A DNA stretch of 64,000 nt. Origin: G963664935 sp963664935 (GTDB taxonomy: Bacteria; Pseudomonadota; Gammaproteobacteria; Methylococcales; G963664935). A program made the position numbers and the translations under genes. Location: contig CAXXSE010000002.1 in NCBI GenBank assembly GCA_963664935.2, forward strand, positions 434,001 through 498,000. Reading direction: 5' to 3'. Each line of letters starts with the position of its first letter. Positions within the stretch are counted from its first letter, which is position 1. Below, piece by piece: positions 29,602 to 38,441 of the stretch. The notes under the pieces were generated by a model, which saw nothing but the letters and a program-made list of their open reading frames with translations, ran no database searches and was not told the DNA's origin.

Positions 29602-29660
29602 AATGATTTCAGTAAGGAAAGATTAGACGCTTTTTTTTGAGTGAGTAACTCATTGAAAAA

Positions 29661-29737
29661 TGGGGCGAGAGACGGGGCTTGAACCCGCGACAACCGGAAT
29701 CACAATCCGGGACTCTACCAACTGAGCTACTCCCGCC
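29661..29737 (-). tRNA. tRNA-His(GTG)
   Basis: Minus-strand cloverleaf with anticodon GTG (GGATTGTGATTCC). The extra 5' G pairs with discriminator C as in all tRNA-His. T-loop GGTTCAAGCC; CCA is encoded (29663-29661). Confidence 0.97.
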
Positions 29738-29832
29738 ATCGTTGACATGAGCTATTAAAACTAGCTGCTATTACGAGACATCCTATCCGCATTGATTCTA
29801 TCAGTAGACAGATAAAACTTCCAGGCAAAAAC

Positions 29833-29909
29833 TGGCACGCTTGGCAGGACTCGAACCTGCTACCCTCGGCTTAGAAGGCCGATGCTCTATCCAGATGAGC
29901 TACAAGCGC
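29833..29909 (-). tRNA. tRNA-Arg(TCT)
   Basis: Minus-strand cloverleaf, acceptor GCGCTTG with CAAGCGT, anticodon TCT (GGCCTTCTAAGCC), T-loop GGTTCGAGTCC, encoded CCA at 29835-29833. Confidence 0.97.
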
Positions 29910-29941
29910 TTGGATAAGGTACAAAAATCGGACCTTCTAAT

Positions 29942-30018
29942 TGGTCGGGGTGGAGGGATTCGAACCCCCGACCCATTGCTCCCAAAGCAATTGCGCTGCC
30001 AGGCTGCGCTACACCCCG
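29942..30018 (-). tRNA. tRNA-Pro(TGG)
   Basis: Minus-strand cloverleaf, acceptor CGGGGTG with CACCCCG, anticodon TGG (TGCTTTGGGAGCA), T-loop GGTTCGAATCC, encoded CCA. First in the Pro-Arg-His-Lys cluster. Confidence 0.97.
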
Positions 30019-30096
30019 ATACTTTCCCACAACATTCTAACCGAATATCGCGGAACCGACGAATTTTACCCGCTTCCATGCGAAACGTCAAATATT

Positions 30097-31547
30097 AGTC
30101 TTGCCCAATATGAAATGGCCCTGAAGAGGGGGGTAATTTATAACGTGAAATGGCCCTGAACGGGAGCCGTGATTCCAACGTGAAACAGCCCTGTACCTGA
30201 GGAGTAATTTCTGCTCATGATGGTCACCTATGGTGATCTATATGAGTGACAAAAAGATAAAAACATTGGATGACGTCCGCATCTTTCTCGAAGGAACTGT
30301 GGAGGTTGAGTTTTCAATTACCAACAAGGAAGAGCGCTACCAGTGGATTCGGCGTACATTGGTCAAATTCAGTTATATCTCTTGCAGCAAGAACGGTAAG
30401 GGATTGATCATCCGCTATCTGGAGCAGGTGAGTGGCTATTCTCCACGGCAAGTGAAACGGCTGGTACAGCAATACAAAAAAACCGGATACATCAAGCGCC
30501 AACAGCGTACAGCATCGGGATTTGAACGCTTCTACCGCCCTGAGGACGCAGTGCTGTTAGCTGAGACCGACAAGCTCCATGGGACACTCTGCGGTGCAGC
30601 CACCAAGAAGATCTGTGAGCGGATGCTTTTGATCTATGAGGATTATCGCTATGAGCGCTTAGCAAAGATTTCGGTTGCCCATCTCTATAATCTTCGTCAT
30701 TATACGTGTTATCAACGACAGCGCCGCCAGTTTGATAAAACCGCTTCAAAACGCTCTCAGATAGGCGAGCGACGAAAACCCAATTCAGAAGGTAAACCAG
30801 GCTTTCTACGGATCGACACAGTCCATCAGGGCGACCTGGATGGGATCAAAGGGGTTTACCATATCAATGCGGTTGATGAAGTCACGCAATTTGAATGTAT
30901 ATTCTCCGTAGAACGGATTACTGAGCGTTTCATGATTCCGGTCCTGGAGATGCTGATCGAAATCTTCCCTTTTGTCATCCTGGCATTTCACGCGGATAAC
31001 GGTTCGGAATACATCAATCATACCGTGGCAAAACTGCTCGGAAAGCTCCATATTGACCTGACCAAATCACGCCCACGCCATTCCAACGACAATGCACTCG
31101 CCGAGTCCAAGAACGGAACCATCATCCGCAAACATCTGGGGTACGACCATATCCCGGGGTACTGGGCGCCTCAACTTAATGAATTTCACAGAGAGTATTT
31201 CAACCCCTATATCAACTTCCATCGTCCTTGCTTTTTTCCTGTCCCAAAAGAAGACAACAAAGGAAAGGTGAAAAAGAGCTATCCCTACAAGTTAATGATG
31301 ACACCCTACGAGAAGCTCAAATCATTACCTGATGCAAACCAATATCTCAAACTGGGAACCACCTTTAAAAAGCTGGATGCAATTGCCTTCTCAATCAGCG
31401 ACAATGACGCAGTCAAACAGATGAATGAGGCCAAACGTAAACTTTTCAAAACCATCTTTGAGCAGGAGCGGAGTATTGCCTGATTTGCCTCTTCAGGTAG
31501 ATTCTCTACCCCTCTGTTTCAGGGCCATTTATAGATTGGAATAGACT
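30097..31547 (+). mobile_element. IS element with rve-type transposase, copy 2 (1451 bp)
   Basis: Opposite orientation to copy 1. Ends AGTCTTGCCCAATATGAAAT... and ...GATTGGAATAGACT; ATATT directly flanks both ends, a clean 5-bp target duplication. The left end contains three AAATGGCCCTG / AAACAGCCCTG subterminal sites that are probable transposase-binding repeats. Confidence 0.88.
30230..31483 (+). CDS. DDE integrase-core transposase, copy 2 (intact)
   Basis: 417 residues from ATG 30230; ATG 30242 has better-spaced GGTGAT and may be the true start. N-terminal helix-turn-helix (LEQVSGYSPRQVKRLVQQYKK), then an integrase-core DDE triad: D in FLRIDTVHQGDLDG, D in AFHADNGSEYINH and E in NDNALAESKNG. 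The fold is that of IS481/IS3-like enzymes, but I cannot assign the IS family. Intact, so it could drive both IS copies and the MITE. Confidence 0.9.
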   Translation: MVIYMSDKKIKTLDDVRIFLEGTVEVEFSITNKEERYQWIRRTLVKFSYISCSKNGKGLIIRYLEQVSGYSPRQVKRLVQQYKKTGYIKRQQRTASGFERFYRPEDAVLLAETDKLHGTLCGAATKKICERMLLIYEDYRYERLAKISVAHLYNLRHYTCYQRQRRQFDKTASKRSQIGERRKPNSEGKPGFLRIDTVHQGDLDGIKGVYHINAVDEVTQFECIFSVERITERFMIPVLEMLIEIFPFVILAFHADNGSEYINHTVAKLLGKLHIDLTKSRPRHSNDNALAESKNGTIIRKHLGYDHIPGYWAPQLNEFHREYFNPYINFHRPCFFPVPKEDNKGKVKKSYPYKLMMTPYEKLKSLPDANQYLKLGTTFKKLDAIAFSISDNDAVKQMNEAKRKLFKTIFEQERSIA

Positions 31548-31575
31548 ATATTTTACCGATCAATTTCTGCGAAAA

Positions 31576-32199
31576 TTACAGTTTGGCTTTAACGACTTGA
31601 TAAATATCTTCGGTCTCAAAACCACAGCCATCAATCAGAACAAATAGTTGATTTCGCCGATCTTCTACAAAAGCCTCATCCTTAATACCCCCTATATTGA
31701 TGTAAACATTGAGCGCCGCGCTTTTTAATGCTGCGTAACCAGCCAATACGGCAACCCCCGCATCACTGACTAAATTGAGGTTACCTTTTTCGGCCACCGA
31801 TCGGCTTAAATCAACCACTTTTCGACATAGACGGGCACATTCCATAGGGACGTCCGTTGCTTCTTTAAGCGCCGCTTGGATTTCCGCGCTACGCGCGGCT
31901 TTTTGTTCATCGGTAGCCTTTAACATTCCGTAAGAAGCCATAACCCGATCAAATACTTGCACGTCCGCTTGGATAGCATCGGTTAGCTGCGCCCTCAGCT
32001 CCTCGGATTGAGTTAATACTTTCTTGAGTTCTTCCTCGACGTCTTGGTATTTTTTTTTGCCGACAGTAAGATTACAAACCATGCTAATGAGAGCCGCACC
32101 CATTGCGCCCATGATTGCCGCGGCGCCACCACCTCCAGGAGTGGAAGATTTGCTGGCAAGTTGATCAAGAAATACTTGAACGGATTGTTGTTTTATCAT
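31576..32199 (-). CDS. fchA: Methenyltetrahydrofolate cyclohydrolase
   Basis: 207 residues of the FchA / formiminotransferase-cyclodeaminase-like family: VQVFLDQLASKSSTPGGGGAAAIMGAMGAALISMVCNLTVGKKKY at the N-terminus is the family hallmark (the SxxPxPGGGS-type loop), followed by the long helical body. It hydrolyses methenyl-H4F to formyl-H4F in one-carbon metabolism. It is divergent from mtdA, with 170 bases between the two start codons that must hold both promoters. Methylotrophs keep these two genes together. Confidence 0.93.
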   Translation of the reverse strand: MIKQQSVQVFLDQLASKSSTPGGGGAAAIMGAMGAALISMVCNLTVGKKKYQDVEEELKKVLTQSEELRAQLTDAIQADVQVFDRVMASYGMLKATDEQKAARSAEIQAALKEATDVPMECARLCRKVVDLSRSVAEKGNLNLVSDAGVAVLAGYAALKSAALNVYINIGGIKDEAFVEDRRNQLFVLIDGCGFETEDIYQVVKAKL

Positions 32200-32369
32200 T
32201 GGGTCTTCCTAGTTGTTTTTATGAAAAGCCAATTATAATGGACTTTTTAACGACATAAAATCCTTTGATTTGTAGAAAAAAACCAAATGCGTTAATTTGA
32301 GAAAAATTATAAACTTCAATATCAATCCCCAACCGAACATTTTATTCGTCTTAATTAAGGTAATAACCC

Positions 32370-33227
32370 ATGAAAAAACTTTTGTTTCAATTTGACACCG
32401 ATCCAAATCCTTCCGTATTCGATACCGTAGTGGCCTATGACGGGAGTGCGGATCATGTAATAAGCCATGGAGGACTCAACCCCGAAAATGTCGGTTCGCT
32501 GGTAGAAGGCACCATTTTTACTCGGCCACCGAAAGAAAAAAAATTCACCGCTATTTTCGTTGGGGGTAGCAATATGGTCGCGGGACAGAATTTATTCAAA
32601 GCGGTACAGAAAATGTTTTTTTACGACTTTCGTGTTTCCGTTATGCTGGATAGTAACGGAAGCAATACAACTGCCGCGGCCGGTGTGGCCAAGTTGGGAA
32701 CAAGCGGCACTTTGGCTGGGAAGAAAGCCGTAGTGTTAGCGGGTACCGGGCCAGTTGGCCAACGCGCCACGATAATGCTTGCAAAAGAAGGGGCTGAAGT
32801 CGCTATCACTTCCAGAACTTTAGAACGAGCTGAACAAGCTTGCCGCGATTTGAAAGAAAGGTTTGGAATCGATTCTACCGGTATCGGAGCGCCGGACAAT
32901 GATTCACGGGGAAAAGCGGTTGAAGATGCCCAGATTGTTTTCGCCGCGGGCGCCGCGGGCGCTAAGCTATTGGAGGCTCACCATTGGCAAGACAATCCCA
33001 ATATTGAATTGATCGCGGACGCAAACGCCACACCGCCTCTTGGGATAGACGGTACCGACATGATGGATCGCGGAAAAGAGCGAAACGGTAAAATTATCTG
33101 GGGCGCCATTGGTTTCGGTACTCTTAAACTCGCGGTTCACAGAGCTTGCATCGCCAAACTATTCGAAGCGAGCGATCAGGTTTTTGACGCAGAGGAAGTT
33201 TTTGCTTTGGCGAAAGAAATGGCTTAA
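32370..33227 (+). CDS. mtdA: NADP-dependent methylene-H4MPT/methylene-H4F dehydrogenase
   Basis: 285 residues closely following MtdA of methylotrophs: KKLLFQFDTDPNPSVFDTVVAYDG at the start, MLDSNGSNTTAAAGVAKLG in the catalytic domain, the NADP-binding loop VVLAGTGPVGQRATIMLAKEGA, and the ending VFDAEEVFALAKEMA. It oxidises methylene-H4F/H4MPT using NADP and works next to FchA. Ribosome site AAGG lies upstream of ATG 32370. This enzyme is nearly restricted to methylotrophic bacteria, which is the main clue to lifestyle. Confidence 0.94.
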   Translation: MKKLLFQFDTDPNPSVFDTVVAYDGSADHVISHGGLNPENVGSLVEGTIFTRPPKEKKFTAIFVGGSNMVAGQNLFKAVQKMFFYDFRVSVMLDSNGSNTTAAAGVAKLGTSGTLAGKKAVVLAGTGPVGQRATIMLAKEGAEVAITSRTLERAEQACRDLKERFGIDSTGIGAPDNDSRGKAVEDAQIVFAAGAAGAKLLEAHHWQDNPNIELIADANATPPLGIDGTDMMDRGKERNGKIIWGAIGFGTLKLAVHRACIAKLFEASDQVFDAEEVFALAKEMA

Positions 33228-33369
33228 CTACAACCGATTGAGGGGCGAATGGCACATAAAATGCCCCCTTAGATCCACCAACAGTTTTTCTATTGGCGCA
33301 AGGAATTAGCCTGCGGCCATTAGACTGAAGTGGTCGCTCTGATTGGCCTGGCTAATCAGAGAGGCCGCT

Positions 33370-33579
33370 TCAAAATAACACCATCAATTCAACCTCTTGA
33401 AGATTACTAATATCAGTTCCCAAGCGTTCAATGCGAACGTCGAAGGTTCTAAAGCATTGTTTCTTACCATAGGAGTAGTCAACAACATTCCTCGTCTCTT
33501 CAGTTTCGAGCATCGCGCATGCATTTAATTGAATGATTAGTAATATATACACACTGGTCTTTAAAGTCTTAATTGTCAT
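33370..33579 (-). CDS. Small putative lipoprotein
   Basis: 69 residues with a signal sequence (TLKTSVYILLIIQ) ending in a plausible lipobox LNAC at residues 18-21, then a short polar mature part of about 48 residues. Ribosome site is weak. No family recognised; it stands alone after mtdA. Confidence 0.5.
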   Translation of the reverse strand: MTIKTLKTSVYILLIIQLNACAMLETEETRNVVDYSYGKKQCFRTFDVRIERLGTDISNLQEVELMVLF

Positions 33580-33608
33580 AACCTATTGATTAATTGTTAG
33601 ATATTTAA

Positions 33609-33760
33609 CTAGAAGGCTGTCCGAGAATAACGGGATAGGTGAGATAGAGTCCGTGTCTCGATTATGAGTGGCAAAAACCTCGCTTTTCAGCACAATGATC
33701 GGGTTGTGTAGCCGACCGGTGATCCTCGTGGAAGATCAGTCTGTTCGGATAGCCTCCTAG
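33609..33760. mobile_element. Short MITE A (152 bp)
   Basis: Left end CTAGAAGGCTGTCCGAGAAT and right end CTGTTCGGATAGCCTCCTAG are imperfect inverted repeats of the same type as MITE B, with no coding region inside. Older and more diverged than B. Confidence 0.6.
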
Positions 33761-33877
33761 ATTCGCGATGCTTAAATCCTAGCGCACTTTTTAGTTATTG
33801 CTGGGGTGGGAGAAAAATTCTAGTCAGCAGGCTCTGAATGCGCTGTTTTATACTGCAAATCAAAGGTAACGCCGACG

Positions 33878-34117
33878 CTAGGAGGCTGTCCGAGAATAGA
33901 GCGCCTACTGCGGAAAAGCGAATTTTGGCCCATTTTCCCGATTAAATTGATGAAATACATCCCTATATTTCACACCTATGGGCCGCTTTCAGCGGTCCAA
34001 ACCCGCTCCAGGCGGGTTTGTCGTTAAATACAGCAAGTATTCGCCTCATTTAATCGAAAAAATGGCCCTAAAACCGCTTTCCCTCGCGACGACTCCTATT
34101 CTCGGACAGCCTCCTAG
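33878..34117. mobile_element. Short MITE B (240 bp)
   Basis: Perfect 22-bp terminal inverted repeats, starting CTAGGAGGCTGTCCGAGAAT at 33878 and ending with its complement at 34117. The interior has further small palindromes (GGGCCGCTTTCAGCGGTCC; AACCCGCTCCAGGCGGGTT) and no gene. Confidence 0.75.
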
Positions 34118-34661
34118 AACCCATCCCCAAACAAAGAGTGGCCCTTCCGTGCTCCCGCCTATTTCTCTCGGCAAGATATCAAACAAGCGATTTAAGGATT
34201 CAGCCGACCTCCTCGTCGGCTTCATAAAAAAAACAGATCGTTTCGAATGAGTTTACAGAGGACCAAGTGGGCTATTGATAGGAAGATTTTGAGGTGACGT
34301 GCTAGTACCCCTTACCATTGCAATGCTTTACGGATTGTAACTATTCAGCACGATGTCGCAACTGTTCAGATTGCCCCTGAAATTCGTTAGATCAAGGCGA
34401 AAAATGTGCGTTTACAGGTGTGAATGATAATTTTTTAAATGCAGAAATGGCGGATTTCAGAGGTGAGATGAGTTACTACGGGTTTAAGCCAATAACCACG
34501 ATCATTGGTGGTGGGTGGAGCAATCGGCTTGATCGATATAAGTGGACGCCTTCGATTGGAGAACCCAATCGGAGAGGTCCACTTCTGTAGAACATTTGAT
34601 ATTATTAATCTTCGATAACTATTGAGCCGCTCTTCATGACAATACATTCAGAAATCGAAAA

Positions 34662-34719
34662 AAACCCCGGTAAACTCGAACCCCATGGAGGCAATGGGGG
34701 ACAGGATTTACCGGGGTTT
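34662..34719. other. Nested perfect palindrome
   Basis: Outer arms AAACCCCGGTAAA (34662-34674) and TTTACCGGGGTTT (34707-34719) are perfectly complementary; inside them CCCCAT (34681-34686) pairs with ATGGGG (34694-34699). No T-run follows. It lies in a 1.7-kb stretch (33580-35268) that otherwise holds only the MITEs and the 329-bp element. Confidence 0.7.
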
Positions 34720-34792
34720 ACCATAAACTGCCTTAGTTATTTAGAAAACCAACATTTAGATCTTTTTACAAACGACAGTATTTTGGTCCTTA

Positions 34793-35121
34793 ACTCCTTA
34801 CATTAAGCCACCGGCTCTGCCGGTGCGATGCAAATAGGCTCTGCCGTTCCAGCGTAAAGATTTGTTAAATTCACTTGGTCATCCGTCAAGGTAATAAGAA
34901 GAATTGGATCACGCTGAAACATCGGAAAAAACAATAGATGGAACATTAAGGGATTAATATTCAGAGCAGTTTCAAAAATATGTTTCCAGTTTGATGTGGA
35001 ATTATTTATTGAAAGTTATGCTAGTTCTTTGGGGTTGAGGATTCCACCTAAATATAAGCTCTTAGCCCCCTTCAAGGGGGCTTCCTCAAACCACCCGCTA
35101 TGCGGGTGGTACTTGATTTTT
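34793..35121 (-). mobile_element. 329-bp palindrome-ended element, copy 1 (PATE-like)
   Basis: By eye identical over 329 bp to the reverse complement of 62479-62807. The ends carry perfect hairpins: CACCGGCTCTGCCGGTG near one end, and GCCCCCTTCAAGGGGGC plus ACCACCCGCTATGCGGGTGGT near the other. Such end hairpins without inverted-repeat termini are typical of IS200/IS605-derived non-autonomous elements. Confidence 0.75.
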
Positions 35122-35268
35122 AAACTCGGCAAAAAATAAGTACCCATATGCGCATTTACTAAACCCAAAACCAGTATCAACGTTTATCTTAGGCCAGAAA
35201 ATCTTCCGAAATAGTTTCTTTGATAATTGGAAAGGTGACCCGATTTCCAAATTTGATCGTCACTCAAA

Positions 35269-35400
35269 TCAGCCGCTGATCACATGAAAGTTGTCCTGAC
35301 CCATCCGTTTAATTATCCTTTCCACGTAAAGTCGGCCTATCGCGGTTCCAATCACTATAAAAATCAGGCTGATGCGAGCAATGTCTTTGATGCTATTCAT
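35269..35400 (-). CDS. 43-residue membrane peptide
   Basis: ATG 35400 is preceded by AGGAGTGG at good spacing. The product has one hydrophobic helix (residues 9-23, RISLIFIVIGTAIGR) and a basic/polar tail. Motif copy 1 lies about 53 bases upstream in the sense of this gene. The small size, strong ribosome site and upstream element support it being real; the function is unknown. Confidence 0.6.
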   Translation of the reverse strand: MNSIKDIARISLIFIVIGTAIGRLYVERIIKRMGQDNFHVISG

Positions 35401-35452
35401 TTTTAACCACTCCTATCGTGTACTTAATCTCGAAATAAAAACCGTTTCTTGG

Positions 35453-35471
35453 TTTTATTATTCGGGATAGG
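35453..35471 (-). promoter_or_regulatory. Conserved element, copy 1
   Basis: In the sense of the downstream minus-strand gene this reads CCTATCCCGAATAATAAAA, one of eight occurrences. Located 53 bases before the start of the 43-residue membrane peptide. No gene is seen in 35472-35731. Confidence 0.6.
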
Positions 35472-35731
35472 AATAATGGCACTCGAAAAATAATTTTTGC
35501 GAATTTTGGCTAATCCGTATCACATAGCGAGCGATAGGATCGAAACGGCAGGAAACCTTTGCCAAAGTGAAACACGGATTGAATGTGCCCGGATTATTCA
35601 GAGTCCAGATGCGTATCAAACTCGGTCATTGTCGACTGAACGGCGAGTAAGGAATAGCAATCAAAGATAACGACGCAAACCGGATCTGGGCATAACCCGT
35701 GTTTCGCTCTTCGAATGAACAAAATCCCGTC

Positions 35732-36361
35732 TTATGGAATTACGCAGGCTTTATAATCAATCGGTTCAACCAAGCGTAAAGATGATCCGCTAAAGACAGA
35801 GCCACCGCGGATGTTGTCGACTTCGGGGGATATACGCAAATCTTTTTGTTCTAAAAAGGCTATTTTTTTCTGTGATGCCACTAGATAAATCACCCAGTCC
35901 CCCGCTGATGAAGGAGAAAATCGAAAGGATTGAGTCTCATCACCCGGATTATTTTCTGGCAACAATGCAACCAATTTAATTTGTCGAAATTGTTGTTCAA
36001 AACTATCCGGCGCCGTTATTCTTGGAATATTCAATACCTCATTTTTTAAAAAGGCAAAACCATAAAATTGAGGTCGGTATAGATGAAATTTGTTAAAGAT
36101 AACGGATATGGAGTGGTCACCCTGATTAATCAAAGAAATTTGATCGTCCGAAACCGACAGATTTTTAATTTCGACATTTTTCCATGAAGATTCAATCGGA
36201 AAACAATTTGGATAGATCTTTTCCGCAAGAGTTATATTGGGAATTACCAATAACATGCCAACGCAAATGAGTAAATAAAAGCCTATCGAAAGTCTGGGGC
36301 CTTTTGATCGATTGGGATTTAATAAACGCTTTTTAAACTTAATTATTTTTGATAAATACAT
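35732..36361 (-). CDS. Exported protein of unknown function (fourth gene of Lon-like operon)
   Basis: 209 residues; GGAGGAA lies 8 bases before ATG 36361, which is inside the end of the preceding gene (19-base overlap). A hydrophobic segment at residues 26-46 (SIGFYLLICVGMLLVIPNIT) followed by ALA-like LAEK suggests a signal peptide or anchor. The mature part is beta-rich with no family I know. It probably acts in the periplasm with the membrane-anchored Lon-like protein encoded just upstream. Confidence 0.65.
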   Translation of the reverse strand: MYLSKIIKFKKRLLNPNRSKGPRLSIGFYLLICVGMLLVIPNITLAEKIYPNCFPIESSWKNVEIKNLSVSDDQISLINQGDHSISVIFNKFHLYRPQFYGFAFLKNEVLNIPRITAPDSFEQQFRQIKLVALLPENNPGDETQSFRFSPSSAGDWVIYLVASQKKIAFLEQKDLRISPEVDNIRGGSVFSGSSLRLVEPIDYKACVIP

Positions 36362-37804
36362 TTAGACGGTTCCTCCAGTGAACTAAAGGGGTAAATCAAC
36401 GAACCTGGGGCTAAAGTCTTGACAAAATTCATCGCCGCATCGATATTCAGGGGCGGTGCCGCCGATCGCGGAAAGTACTCATAAAATTGCTCGCGCACCT
36501 GATTGGCGTCAAAGGGAGCATGACGTTGGGCAAGTAACACTAACGCATTGACTTCGGCCCTGTCATTAAGCTTCATCCATCCCTCATAAGTTTGGCCGGG
36601 GGACACCCGGAGAGGTCTGGAAGTATTGTCAATGCGGACATAATCAAAGGTGCTTGGAGAAAATTCCGACAACACGACTATGGCAATATAATAACCGCCA
36701 AATTCCCATATCTTCACCAATCGGCTGTCAAGCGAATTTGGATCACCAACAATTGTACGCCAAGCCATCGTTGCTTCTACCGGAAGCGTAGGCGCCATAA
36801 GCGTTTTACGAATAGGAAGCGCATACTGTTCACTCCCCATGGCGCACAATTCGAAGGGCTCCGATTGGTTAACCCGACTCGTTGCCGAAATAAACGCCAT
36901 GGGTATTTCAGCGTTACGCCAATAAACCCAACTTCCATAGCTAACAATAATGACGATTAATGTACAGACTAATACTTGCAGCAATCGGTCAAGCGCCAGA
37001 TAATGGGTTTTATGAGCGTTTAGCACATTTAAGGCTTCGCTTAACCAGTCCACCGGTACGACTTTCACGCCAAAGCCAAGCAATGCCCTAACCTGTTTCA
37101 TCGCACTGGCTTCCCGAACCTGCTCTGCCTGGTTGAATAATTTCGGAATGATCACCCAAAACTCTTTGCTGCCTATGATCTCCCGAAAATATCCTTTTTC
37201 AATTTCCGATAAAAGAATATTGAGTTTTTCCGGGAGCGATGAAACCGGTTGAACCCTAACATCGTCAGAACGAAAGACCGAGCTTGATTCAGTATCGTCA
37301 TGAACCGTGGATAAGGCGCCTGTTGCTACGATAATGGGTTCACCTATACCACAAATACTGGTGGCCAATGCCAACGCAAGTCCAAAGCTCCGCGCTACGT
37401 CCCTCGGTTGGCCACCACGCGGTTACCGAATGAAGCCGTTTGGTTTCAATGACTGCGTTCGGTTTCAAAAATTGAAAAAGCGCAAACGACCTATACTTGA
37501 AATTTAATTTACGAATCGCGTTTGCCGCGACACAACCCGATTGGTATAGCGCGGGGCTATTTTTCCTTAATGGCGCCGCAACCCGATCCCAACATTTATC
37601 GATCGCTTTCCGATCATAACGGGTGCGTTCCTGTAAAAGAGCGGTTTCCGCTGGTGGGGTATCGGAAGTATCTTCCCCAAAGCGATATGCTTCTACATAG
37701 ATCTCGATAAACCGACCGACTGGCCATTGACGTGGGCCATCCCCGTTCGGTAAGGCGCCTTTTGGACTAACAACGGGAATGAACACCGTAGATCGGTTAG
37801 GCAT
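36343..37804 (-). CDS. Lon-protease-like (S16) domain membrane protein, frameshifted
   Basis: About 486 residues in two frames: 37804 to about 37400, then on to 36343, joined in TEG...VARSFGLALALATSICGIGEPIIVATGAL. The segment from the Ser of RSFGLALALA through VQPVSSLPEKLNILL to FWVIIPKLFNQ and VVPVDWLSEALNVL follows the strand/helix order of the Lon S16 peptidase domain (as in RadA C-termini), with Ser and the Lys of LPEK where the catalytic dyad would lie. A membrane segment (LLQVLVCTLIVIIVSYGSWVYW) separates it from a C-terminal beta-rich domain. The frame change looks like one extra base or two lost. Confidence 0.65.
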
Positions 37805-37864
37805 CGGTTATACCGCCATATCATTCAAGCAACTGACTCGGAACATTCAATCTAACCCGTCCCA

Positions 37865-38437
37865 TTAATCCATTAACAAAATAACCGGCCGCAGCAAAGC
37901 ACGGCGCGCGCCGGGTGTATCATCCATTTGGCAACGGCCGTCTCCATCACTATCCAGCGTCACTACAGCAATCGGTTCATTGTCATCGTTTGGATTCGCC
38001 AAACCAATACGACAATTTGCAAACTCATCCGCCGCGAATCCCAGCGCTTGAATAAAAATATCGATACTTTGGTTTTCGACGGTGATACTGAGCCGAAAAC
38101 GGCCATCCGCCGATTCCAAGGGTGATTCCGGACCCGGCAATGGGATTTCAGCGTCACTGGTATCCGCGGCGAGGCGAACAAATTCGGTAAGTGGTTTAAA
38201 CAATCGTTTCGGTTTTGGCTTGAATGCGACGACCTCACCGCTACCCGAGGCTCTAGCACTCGATCGCCGAATGAGTTCGCCGATTGTTTCATCTTTTTCC
38301 TTGGCCGGAAGTTGAGCGCGTAATCGGCCAACCAAACGGGAAGAGACCGTAGATTTTAACTTTTTCTCCATTAAAAAATCCCGCGCTCGCCGCCAAAGAA
38401 CGATTTCTTCCTGATCCGTTAATTTTTCGTCGGACAT
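37865..38437 (-). CDS. Unknown protein of Lon-like operon (190 aa)
   Basis: Start ATG 38437 with GAAGGG 8 bases upstream, 4 bases after the previous stop. N-terminal 75 residues are helical and charged; a Lys/Pro-rich linker (VVAFKPKPKRLFKPL) leads to an Ig-like C-terminal domain with FANCRIGLANPNDDNEPIAVVTLDSDGDGRC. No signal peptide. Role unknown; the co-transcribed neighbours suggest a partner or regulator of the Lon-like protein. Confidence 0.6.
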   Translation of the reverse strand: MSDEKLTDQEEIVLWRRARDFLMEKKLKSTVSSRLVGRLRAQLPAKEKDETIGELIRRSSARASGSGEVVAFKPKPKRLFKPLTEFVRLAADTSDAEIPLPGPESPLESADGRFRLSITVENQSIDIFIQALGFAADEFANCRIGLANPNDDNEPIAVVTLDSDGDGRCQMDDTPGARRALLRPVILLMD

Positions 38438-38441
38438 TTAA

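Noticed and set aside
29841..30159. Plus-strand frames of 72-85 codons
   Set aside because: They run across the tRNA-Arg and tRNA-Pro genes on the opposite strand; pure shadows.
33978..34250. 90-codon plus-strand frame
   Set aside because: It lies mostly inside MITE B and has neither ribosome site nor family match.
34435..34647. 70-codon minus-strand frame
   Set aside because: No start signal and no recognisable family; composition like the surrounding non-coding DNA.
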